A stretch of 64,000 nt of DNA, from the NCBI RefSeq assembly GCF_026230105.1, contig NC_079484.1, positions 6,401,805 to 6,465,804 on the forward strand, given 5' to 3'. Below are positions 60,901 to 64,000 of the stretch, piece by piece. Under the pieces are notes generated by a model that did no database searches, had not been told where the DNA came from, and saw only the letters and a list, made by a program, of their open reading frames with translations. The first letter of the stretch is position 1; the number at the start of each line of letters is the position of its first letter. The stretch is from Diorhabda sublineata (taxonomy: Eukaryota > Arthropoda > Insecta > Coleoptera > Chrysomelidae). Position numbers and translations under genes: made by a program.

Positions 60901-63152
60901 CAAGCGTTTGATAGGATACGCTTAACTGATGTTATAACTCTACTAAAAAAAAGGAACGTTCACCCCAATATAATAAGAGTTATCGAAAAACTTAACACCG
61001 ATAATTATACCTTTGTGAGAACGGCAAACAAATTAGGCAATAAAATACCTGTGGCAACTGGTATTGGACAAGGGGATAGCCTAAGCCCAATCCTGTTCAA
61101 TATTATAATGGACGAAATCATCAACGAAGTAAAGCAAGCCGGGAGAGATTACCGAATGGGAGACAAAGAGATAAAAATAATATGCTATGCTGATGACGCA
61201 GTAATCACCTCGGCAGACGAAGATAAGAGAACACAACCACTAAACGGCTCCTAAGAACAACAGAAATGCGGACTCTGAGATCAATAACAGGACATACGTT
61301 ACTCGATCGGAAGAAAAATGAAGAAATAAGGGACATGTGCGATATTCAGGATGTAGTAAGATGGGCAAGAAGCCGCAGAAGAGAATGGAGAGACCATGTT
61401 GACAGAATGCCAAATGAACGGTTTGCAAAGGAAAAGAAACCAGACACAACTTGACCTCCTGGACGACCACCTATAAGATGGTATGAAAGTTGGTCCTCAG
61501 CATCCCAACTACTCCTGGCAAACCCTTGATAAAAATACAGGACCTAGTCCTAACGTAAGAAGAAGAAGAAGAAGAACAACGAACGTTATCCGGGTTAATT
61601 CCGGAGCAACATTTAGATCATGATCGAATTAACCCGATCATAGTTTCCGAAAAGTTGTTCGGAATATTATTTAAACTTCATTTACATGACTACCGCTTGG
61701 TCTGGTCTAAGCAAATTTCGAGCATTAACATCTGTTAACGACGATAACGTAAAAAAGTTGAGGAATCGGTAGTGGAAAATCATCGTAACGGCATCCAAGA
61801 GATGAACATCTCTTATGGATCGACTAACCAAATTTTAATTAATGTTCTGGGTACAAGTGGAGGACGCAGAAAATACGCTTAGCAAAATAGATCTTACATT
61901 CATCAAATGTCGCTCCAAAAATGAGCCGAAATCGATAAAACCACGTCGGTCGAAAATCGAGGCGACGGTCGTCGTTTTCTCCTATTACTGTGGTGTGGTT
62001 CACCATGAATTTCTCTCCGAAGGGCCAAACAAGTCAATAAGAAGTATTCCTTGGTAGTTTTGTTGTGTCTACGTGGAGCACAACGACCAGAGTTGTGAAT
62101 AGAAAATTTATGGCTTTTTACCACGATAATGCTTTGTTAAATTCTAGTGAATGATTTTTTTGGTCCATCAGATTTGGTTCCCTGTGACGTTTTCCACTTT
62201 TCGAAACCAAAAACCCGCTTCGAGGACACGCCACGAGTCCCCTGAAGCCATAAAAAGTGATTCGCTTAAAGTAGTCCAGTCCATGCTTACAAGTGAATGG
62301 AAAATTGAGTTGAAATACGTGAAATACTTTTTTTTCATCAAATTTGATCAGAATATCTTTTTCAACTTTGGCATCGTCAGCATTTATTATTTAAATAATT
62401 CTGAAAAATGAATTGTATCAAGATAAAAAAGTTAATGCATCTAAATGTTCTTGATTTTAGGTCTATTTTTTTTTTCAAAATTAGTTTTTCAAATAATTTT
62501 TGACTTTTCTTCAAGTCTTTATCTGGCATTCGAAAATAAATTTCCTTTTTATTCGGTTATTCATCAAAATATGAATGGACATTCTCGTATAATGAAACTA
62601 ATTATTTCTCAGATAAAATGGAATAAAAAAATGAAAGAAAAAGTGAATATAATGTTTTTTTTAATTTATACAAAGGCTACATAGCTAAAATTTTTACGAT
62701 TAACCACTAGACAACAAGCCATCCGCGACGGTGTTCGCAAGCAAATAGCAGGAAATACAATGCGTGTACTTTCGTTGTGCTTGACGAGTATGAAACAATT
62801 AAGAATTCCTAAGAATCACAAAATATGCGATTTCTTTTATTATTATAAATATTTTCAATGAATTTTCAAGGCGAAATTAAAAACGTACTACTCGTATACA
62901 CATTCAAGTTCTATTGATAATTAGAAACATACCCATGATTAGTGGCGGAATAACTTGATAGTCTCTCCATTATGACTTCTATATTAAAATAATCTTCCAT
63001 TACTGTCATGGTAACCCTTGGATATCCCAGAACTTCTGTAGCAAAAATATAAAATATATGTGTAGCCAACAGATGGGTTGGTCGAGTTGATGTTTCCAAA
63101 TTGATGTCCAATGATTTTCCTCCTGTTACGAAGAATCTTTTTGGTGTTACTT
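24889..63152 (-). CDS. VKR: Venus kinase receptor (VFT domain plus tyrosine kinase), 5' end missing
   Basis: Ten exons join in phase (62933-63152, 56543-56842, 53293-54433, 38281-38499, 36580-36821, 30578-31009, 29937-30521, 27551-27763, 27049-27384, 24889-24979), giving 1258 residues plus a TAG stop. Order: an N-terminal module (1-362), a Venus flytrap ligand domain (about 363-780, from INIGGIFPMSAPGLGGWGVF), one membrane helix (about 811-832) and an insulin-receptor-like tyrosine kinase (about 868-1160) with a 100-residue tail. This order defines Venus kinase receptors, single-pass receptors of invertebrates; in mosquitoes VKR is the receptor for ovary ecdysteroidogenic hormone, and others respond to amino acids. 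Kinase motifs are complete: GEGAFGTVYG, Lys908, Glu925, HRD 1009-1011, DFG 1029-1031, YY 1041-1042. All junctions are GT-AG. No frameshift or stop breaks it. The first visible exon starts with 2 bases of a split codon, so a signal-peptide exon is missing, probably right of 64000. Confidence 0.95.
25110..25830 (+). mobile_element. DDE transposase relic (IS630/Tc1-mariner-like superfamily)
   Basis: In the last VKR intron, opposite strand to the gene. Readable pieces in order: FDRRAIRTIADNFFFQNELP, WVFESKTTGDYHEEMNDENW, VVVLDNASYH (second catalytic Asp), GIQEWLTSEHIDF, and LRLPPYHCERNTIDLIWADV (third acidic position). Frameshifts separate the pieces. Related to the relic at 42.4-43.3 kb. Confidence 0.7.
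25830..26120 (-). mobile_element. Penelope-like element relic, GIY-YIG domain, minus copy
   Basis: On the minus strand a GIY-YIG endonuclease segment reads, with a frameshift, KICCGGYDGKHIGQTKRS then VIARLKEHM and STAHHAGIHNH. This is the C-terminal nuclease that in Penelope-like elements follows the reverse transcriptase. An (AT)n run at 25999-26012 sits where the GIY-equivalent strand begins. It faces away from a second copy that starts at about 26140. Confidence 0.7.
26296..26448 (+). mobile_element. LINE 3' end inserted in the Penelope-like relic, with target duplication
   Basis: The sequence matches the 3' part of the LINE at 55.9-56.4 kb (AAAGGGTTCAAGC, then GGCTTCACGG-like and GAACTATGAA). 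It is flanked by AATGTAAAATTG at 26284-26295 and 26449-26460, a 12-bp target site duplication that also equals the uninterrupted sequence in the other Penelope-like copy. Confidence 0.75.
26690..26765 (+). ncRNA. Hammerhead ribozyme-like motif 3 (Penelope-like element end)
   Basis: CTGAAGA 26695-26701, stem II CGATAA/TTATCG, GAAAC 26718-26722, and ATC at 26727-26729 where motif 2 has GTC. The downstream AGACAGTGTAATTGTGAGTG is identical to motif 2. The GTC to ATC change and the longer stem III loop suggest a decayed copy. Lies directly after the Penelope-like trailer. Confidence 0.4.
27049..27384 (-). CDS. VKR: VKR exon 9: end of kinase C-lobe and tail
   Basis: Residues 1118-1228. Holds the last kinase helices (GLMKSCWKRESKERPAAS, the tyrosine-kinase CW..xxxRP signature) and then a serine-rich, low-complexity cytoplasmic tail. 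Donor is AG/GTACGC. Confidence 0.93.
27551..27763 (-). CDS. VKR: VKR exon 8: activation loop end and kinase C-lobe
   Basis: Residues 1047-1116. Carries GMLPVRWMSPESL (substrate-binding P+1 loop and the APE-equivalent SPE) and SDIWSFGILLYEI (helix F Asp and Trp). The 166-base intron to exon 9 is short. Confidence 0.95.
27820..27960 (+). mobile_element. Tiny LINE reverse transcriptase remnant
   Basis: Frame reading RMTEDHEEFQRMIANLH matches the segment after the YADD box in many insect LINEs (..TED..E.QRMI..L). No other part of the element is recognisable. In the intron between VKR exons 7 and 8. Confidence 0.4.
28190..29930. other. VKR intron 7-8, remainder
   Basis: Apart from the twin hairpins, 28190-28300 has several ATCGATT palindromes resembling hAT ends, and on the minus strand 29777-29810 has CTGAAGA, GAAAC and GTC in hammerhead order with a poor stem II. 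28920-29230 is GC-richer and unassigned. Confidence 0.35.
28464..28505. repeat. Two adjacent perfect hairpins
   Basis: GTCGCCT/AGGCGAC (28464-28470, 28476-28482) is followed after two bases by CTGCGAT/ATCGCAG (28485-28491, 28499-28505). Each stem is 7 bp and GC-rich in AT-rich surroundings. Possibly the subterminal part of a mobile element. Confidence 0.5.
29937..30521 (-). CDS. VKR: VKR exon 7: kinase N-lobe to activation loop
   Basis: Residues 852-1045. Glycine loop GEGAFGTVYG, catalytic Lys in AAAVKTL, helix C Glu in FLSEAEA, hinge MEF, catalytic loop HRDIASRN and DFGMTR, then the paired tyrosines DNDYYKFTR. HRDIASRN departs from the usual receptor form HRDLAARN but keeps all catalytic residues (Asp, Arg, Asn). 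A 56-base intron separates it from exon 6. Confidence 0.96.
30578..31009 (-). CDS. VKR: VKR exon 6: end of ectodomain, membrane helix, juxtamembrane
   Basis: Residues 708-850. Last strands of the Venus flytrap (DFHGVSGHIKF, the conserved closing block of this fold), a Pro-rich and Cys-containing stalk, then the hydrophobic segment AVIILNIIVAGVLLIGVVAV followed by the basic stop-transfer MKRRYDSK. Confidence 0.94.
31470..34190. repeat. 191-bp tandem satellite, about 14 copies, in a VKR intron
   Basis: Monomers start at 31470, 31661, 31852, 32044, 32235, 32427, 32618, 32809, 33000, 33191, 33382, 33573, 33764 and 33955, with a partial, more diverged one from 34146. Period is 191-192 bases throughout. 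Each opens with CCAGTGATTTAGATGTCA and holds a CTTCAGA/TCTGAAG hairpin, GAGCTATTAATAG and AAAAAGCGTTGGAACCAATA. Copies fall into subtypes that alternate (see findings). It lies between VKR exons 5 and 6. Confidence 0.97.
34200..35525. other. Intron sequence beside the satellite
   Basis: No element recognised. Mixed composition, with a slightly GC-richer patch at 34535-34620 and 34975-35010 (GTGCGCTCGA repeated twice). Confidence 0.35.
35529..35720 (+). mobile_element. Mariner-like terminal fragment
   Basis: Begins TACGAGGGTTGTTTGAAAGT, a form common at the ends of mariner-family elements after a TA target. No transposase is attached; the LINE remnant begins just right of it. Confidence 0.35.
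35735..36540 (-). mobile_element. LINE reverse transcriptase remnant
   Basis: Minus strand, with frameshifts: KAPGVDNIQNFW, then a segment with PITCLPTLFEILTACI, DYKKAFDS (first catalytic Asp box, 36140-36165) and, after a deletion that removes the YADD box, HMEFGLSKCKTLHIEKG and the following strand. Same orientation as VKR, whose exon 5 begins 40 bases to the right. Confidence 0.7.
36580..36821 (-). CDS. VKR: VKR exon 5: Venus flytrap lobe
   Basis: Residues 627-706. Continues the flytrap domain; AGFAYDGVWTFALALNQL is the characteristic helix (YDAVWxxALAL in related class C GPCR and natriuretic-type receptors). Donor GTAAGT. Confidence 0.93.
36985..38270. other. VKR intron 4-5 remainder
   Basis: Short duplicated piece: CCTAAAACTTATAGAGATTGAAGTGCAATC-like sequence at about 37000-37035 recurs at 37060-37095. 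Nothing else recognised. Confidence 0.35.
38281..38499 (-). CDS. VKR: VKR exon 4: Venus flytrap lobe 2
   Basis: Residues 554-626, phase 0 on both sides. VRIIIADVMDHDARLVMCEA and GYVWFLPVW are the lobe 2 beta-alpha units typical of VFT domains (..RIIIxxx..A..V...A...G..W). Several NxT/NxS sequons are visible. Confidence 0.93.
38690..39420 (+). mobile_element. Mariner transposase relic A
   Basis: CQKWFYKFKSGNYNISDTYS matches the helix-turn-helix part of mariner transposases, and GTGDEKWFLYDKPKRKR is the first catalytic Asp box. The region between them is shortened and later boxes are decayed. In the large VKR intron 3-4, opposite strand. Confidence 0.75.
40440..41290 (+). mobile_element. LINE relic, reverse transcriptase palm to C-terminus
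   Basis: LPYTGDLYL stands in for the usual LAYADDVDII (catalytic Asp pair lost), followed by NNMGLQINAKKSEVL; then a degenerate C-terminal part with the insect LINE pattern of RLAGHSAT and RGRGRPKLRWRNVVSEDATK. Stops in all frames. Confidence 0.65.
41930..42085 (+). mobile_element. Short LINE fragment
   Basis: ENGISAEILKLGSQCLITKL fits the block before the reverse transcriptase fingers (GEDGI.AE.LK). Too short to say more. Confidence 0.4.
42440..43330 (+). mobile_element. DDE transposase relic, split by a LINE tail
   Basis: Same family as the relic at 25.1-25.8 kb: SEEGWFLVAKNNADFS precedes the break and SCIMMDNASYHAR follows it (second catalytic Asp at about 42983), then GIQNFLYECDLF and a decayed third box. 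The break at about 42735-42960 contains an oppositely oriented LINE end. Confidence 0.6.
42738..42958 (-). mobile_element. LINE C-terminal fragment nested in the DDE relic
   Basis: Minus strand: GYWYTHVRRMEEIRLPSIVL and REPGRPPKRWMDSW, the typical C-terminal end of insect LINE ORF2 proteins. It interrupts the transposase at 42440-43330, so it inserted later. Confidence 0.7.
43500..44400 (-). mobile_element. Mariner transposase relic B (nearly full length)
   Basis: N-terminal helix-turn-helix region from MSKFVPEKVFLRRALLHYF to AESLGVT, a TAA stop at 44097-44099 in place of a codon, then GVERRF, IVTGDEKLIHYDNPKRKKS (first Asp), SIWWDQKDMLYYELL, a frameshift, SDNARPHV (second Asp) and PPYSPDLAPFDYHLF (third Asp; DD34D spacing in the family). 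The final about 50 residues are missing at 43500. Best preserved mariner here but inactive. Confidence 0.9.
44650..45880. other. VKR intron 3-4, unassigned
   Basis: AT-rich; no element recognised with confidence. A (TTA)n run lies at 45308-45321. Confidence 0.35.
45900..46741 (+). mobile_element. Second hAT relic (ZBED-like)
   Basis: Pieces of the C-terminal half: FSERYQDILSLAVDSVF (46085) and LDLVLWPRCLL / SAVATLLTRKTNCLHVTERD in two frames (46330-46380), matching the hAT dimerisation block (..GFSA..L.TKKRN.L...). A right terminus TTTTGGAACCTCTG ends at 46741, similar to the end at 17477. No left end found. Confidence 0.6.
46760..47480. other. Unassigned intron sequence
   Basis: AT-rich. 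Nothing recognised. Confidence 0.3.
47484..47568 (+). mobile_element. Mariner-like 5' terminus fragment
   Basis: TACGAGGGCCGTTTTTTTTC with the following CAACCTCCGATCG is the exact complement of the right terminus at 58146-58175, and the next 45 bases match the left part of that element. So it is a solo left end of the same family. Confidence 0.75.
47620..47935 (-). mobile_element. Jockey-type LINE remnant
   Basis: Minus strand: YKINAGVLQGSVLGPLLYLI followed by FTADL, the Jockey-clade version of the palm box; then a deletion that removes YADDTA, and WRIKANESKSVQRTFTNRKG and CPEIT, the following strands. Truncated on both sides. Confidence 0.75.
48430..49000 (+). mobile_element. Mariner transposase relic C
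   Basis: EMKDARCGRPKEAVTH, RMLYTS-like and SKWV/KQ blocks in mariner order, then a deletion and NHFTPIDSQPREMH in the place of the box after the first Asp. Heavily decayed; first and third catalytic positions not recognisable. Confidence 0.6.
49890..50915 (+). mobile_element. Mariner transposase relic D
   Basis: Starts MDTKQFRVLIYHYFSMKK (49948), then RGCIDSDDGERSGLLIEVVT, LYSKWVSRLLTVDQKQQ, a degenerate first Asp region, RPYMPKKKPMFHNSRA (second Asp lost), ELLPHPPYSPDLAHSGYLL (third box) and YKHGIEKIEKRWNDCI-like end. Nonsense and frameshift changes throughout. Related to relic C. Confidence 0.85.
51000..52505. other. Unassigned intron sequence
   Basis: AT-rich, several short open frames in both strands without any recognisable domain. 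Confidence 0.35.
52511..53024. repeat. Three copies of a 46-base motif with palindromic ends
   Basis: Copies at 52511-52556, 52845-52890 and 52978-53024, all in the same orientation. They share GGA(A/T)(A/T)T, CTGAA(G/T)AGA, AAACCGATCAG and the same internal spacing. In the third, ACTGATC and GATCAGT can pair around a loop of about 27 bases. Function unknown. Confidence 0.6.
53293..54433 (-). CDS. VKR: VKR exon 3: end of N-terminal module and Venus flytrap lobe 1
   Basis: Residues 174-553, the largest exon (380 codons). The first 190 residues finish the N-terminal module, including a Cys-rich stretch (YVCPDSVCVES, CDGKNC). The flytrap proper starts at INIGGIFP and runs through GVLGPACTETVEPIAPVSKQ to GWKRVAAL, the standard VFT lobe 1 order with a bound-ligand-side SYGAEGTSFSD loop. 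Confidence 0.95.
54560..54995 (+). mobile_element. LINE C-terminal fragment (Jockey/R1-like)
   Basis: RKVTDLTLFYRYYHGRCSSE, then PPICKTYSTSR, and after a frame change SFFGEVQACGISYQ and a conserved LWN-type segment. This is the C-terminal domain after the reverse transcriptase in many insect LINEs. Between VKR exons 2 and 3. Confidence 0.7.
55925..56400 (+). mobile_element. LINE C-terminal (zinc-knuckle-like) fragment and 3' end
   Basis: LLTGHSHLKRHPHTMGISDD then ECRWCIEEDETADHVSFECN: the CX2C...HX4C cluster (Cys-Cys-His-Cys) found at the C-terminus of Jockey/R1-type LINE proteins. Upstream frame 55960-56060 is a decayed RNase H-like stretch. The 3' end matches the inserted tail at 26296-26448. 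Confidence 0.75.
56543..56842 (-). CDS. VKR: VKR exon 2 (of those visible): N-terminal module
   Basis: Residues 74-172. Joins in phase (GG/G) to the exon at 62933 and (GA/A) to the exon at 53293. Aromatic-rich, no strong family motif seen (LEVWTSPEYDPFEKEFVKEV, PGRFGWYIPRRL). Uses GTGAGT as donor. Confidence 0.88.
57400..57540 (+). mobile_element. Possible LINE fragment
   Basis: NGNSITKENATLDKWKKH then VELLTV resembles the pre-reverse-transcriptase region (NG..T....I..RWKEYFEDLLN). Weak. Confidence 0.3.
57650..58175 (+). mobile_element. Internally deleted mariner-family element
   Basis: Right terminus 58146-58175 (CGGAGGTTGAAAAAAAACGG to TCGTA) and an incomplete left terminus at 57650. Only the N-terminal helix-turn-helix half of a transposase remains (MSAIIDTHVKCELRSLIRFL, then GVVRECYRMFKDG); the catalytic core is deleted. 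The family is the one whose left end lies at 47484. Confidence 0.8.
58180..60300. other. Unassigned intron sequence between mariner and LINE relics
   Basis: Open frames at 58540-58794 (plus) and 59233-59598 (minus) have no recognisable domain and no splice context joining VKR, so no gene is called. Confidence 0.4.
60310..61590 (+). mobile_element. LINE relic with intact YADD box and (GAA)n tail
   Basis: KAPDIDEINNKMIKYRGDKL, FKKGEKTDAQNYRGISLMST, a stop, FIDLTQAFDRI (first Asp), GIGQGDSLSPILFNIIMDEI and IICYADDAVITSADED (catalytic Asp pair intact). The reverse transcriptase thumb is deleted and the sequence resumes at the C-terminal RTLRSITGHTLL and RRREWRDHVDRMP. A GAA-repeat tail (61557-61576) marks the 3' end. 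Youngest-looking LINE in the window. Confidence 0.88.
61640..62330 (+). mobile_element. Mariner-family transposase relic E (SETMAR-like type)
   Basis: NGIQEMNISYGSTNQILINV (second helix-turn-helix), SKNEPKSIKPRRSKIEATVV and CGVVHHEFLSEG (strand after the first Asp), FYHDNAL (second Asp), and a decayed third region with SDLVPCDVFHFSKPK-like order. Different subfamily from relics A-D. Broken by frameshifts. Confidence 0.75.
62933..63152 (-). CDS. VKR: VKR first visible exon: N-terminal module
   Basis: Residues 1-73 of the visible product, after TTATTTCAG and before GTATGT. THLLATHIFYIFATEVLGYP looks like the first alpha-beta unit of a ligand-binding domain. It starts with two bases of a split codon, so at least one coding exon precedes it. 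Confidence 0.85.
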
Positions 63153-64000
63153 CTGAAATAAGAGAAAATTGTTTGTTATAATATGCAGAATAACCAAACA
63201 TGTGAAATTATGGCATTCTCGAGAAACTTTTAAAACTAAGGAACCGTTTTGACTACGTCGATCTCCTAGATTAACGCGTGGATGCTTCATAACGTGTTCA
63301 ATTTGCTAGTTGTGGCGATGTTTTATTAAAACACTCTTCTTTAGTACAGTCCCAAAGAGCAAGGCTCTTTTCCACTGCATAAATTAAATCTTCTGTGTTT
63401 ACTTTGTGAACAACGACCTTTGATAGTTATTTATTACATTAACTTAGGCGTTTCCACTACCAGGAACGTCACCCATTTTAGTAGGAATTAAATTTTACAA
63501 TAGTGATTACATAAGTAAACACAAATCACTGCCAACATTTGGTATACTGTTGAGTCGCACTGATGTTTTGGTCGAGCTCGTGCTTCCCAAGTGCGCGAGC
63601 GTTGAGTTTCACGACACGTATACTTTGAAGAACAATAAATTCATATCCAATTATAAATATTTGCTTAACCTAAGTAGCAATCCTCGTAACCAAAGTTTAA
63701 GCAGTGCACTTCCACAGCGCGGAGCAACCACGCCCGGGGTGGCTAGTCATCGTTTAGTTGAGAAGCCTTCGTGTCCGCGGCTTATTTTCTGCCACGCCGC
63801 TAGCCACCGTAGTGTGATAGGGCCCTAAGGTGGCGCAAAATCAAACGTGGGCCTCTGGTTGCAGCCGGAGACTCATCAAATACTAAATTTCCCGCCACGA
63901 ATAAGACGTATACATAAAATAATATACTGGGCACAAATAGTTTTTGATTTTTACATAAAATACTCTCAAGATTAAAGACACTTATTTTCATTTGATTATT
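63153..64000. other. Upstream of the first visible VKR exon
   Basis: A GC-rich block at about 63700-63870 (contains GGGCCCTATCACACTACGG on the minus strand) looks like a mobile-element end. A minus-strand frame from 63991 has a hydrophobic N-terminal stretch, but no usable donor joins it to 63152 in phase, so I do not call it the VKR signal-peptide exon. Confidence 0.35.

Noticed and set aside
63800..63991. Minus-strand frame with hydrophobic N-terminal stretch as VKR signal-peptide exon
   Set aside because: No plausible GT donor leaves the single base needed to complete the split codon at 63152, and the frame runs into the GC-rich repeat-like block.
1..64000. tRNA or rRNA genes
   Set aside because: No cloverleaf with A and B boxes and no rRNA-like stretch was seen by eye; a covariance search would be needed to be sure.

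Overview
The window looks like insect nuclear DNA, most likely from a beetle (the order is an inference; the insect call is firm). It is AT-rich. Genes are split by GT-AG introns. Intergenic and intronic space is full of decayed mariner, hAT, other DDE-type, LINE and Penelope-like elements. It also carries a Venus kinase receptor gene, a receptor class known from many insects and other invertebrates but absent from vertebrates.

Layout. 1-13.4 kb is a compact gene cluster. The 5' part of an F-box/WD40 gene (Fbxw5-like, minus) leaves the window on the left. A two-exon HSBP1 gene (plus) is divergent from it. A four-exon CIBAR1/FAM92 BAR-domain gene (minus) converges on HSBP1. A two-exon RCC1-repeat gene of the SERGEF type (minus) lies just upstream of CIBAR1. 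13.4-24.9 kb has no host gene that I can recognise: it holds a 2-kb hAT relic with both ends, a long inverted repeat with a hammerhead-ribozyme-like core, and a three-copy unknown repeat. 24.9-63.2 kb is one gene on the minus strand, a Venus kinase receptor (VKR), read here as ten exons. It encodes 1258 residues (an N-terminal module, a Venus flytrap domain, one membrane helix and a tyrosine kinase). The first exon or exons, with the signal peptide, are missing and probably lie beyond the right edge.

The VKR introns carry most of the remaining content: a 191-bp satellite of about 14 copies, at least six mariner-family relics, several LINE pieces from more than one clade, a broken hAT relic, two related DDE transposase relics (one split by a LINE tail), and a head-to-head pair of Penelope-like relics with a GIY-YIG domain and an adjacent hammerhead-like motif.

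The four small genes are unrelated housekeeping genes (ubiquitin ligase adaptor, heat-shock-factor regulator, membrane-curving ciliary-base protein, RCC1-type regulator). I see no operon-like functional link. The most interesting items are the VKR with a large unexplained N-terminal module, the scattered hammerhead-like motifs, and the satellite in the VKR intron with higher-order structure.
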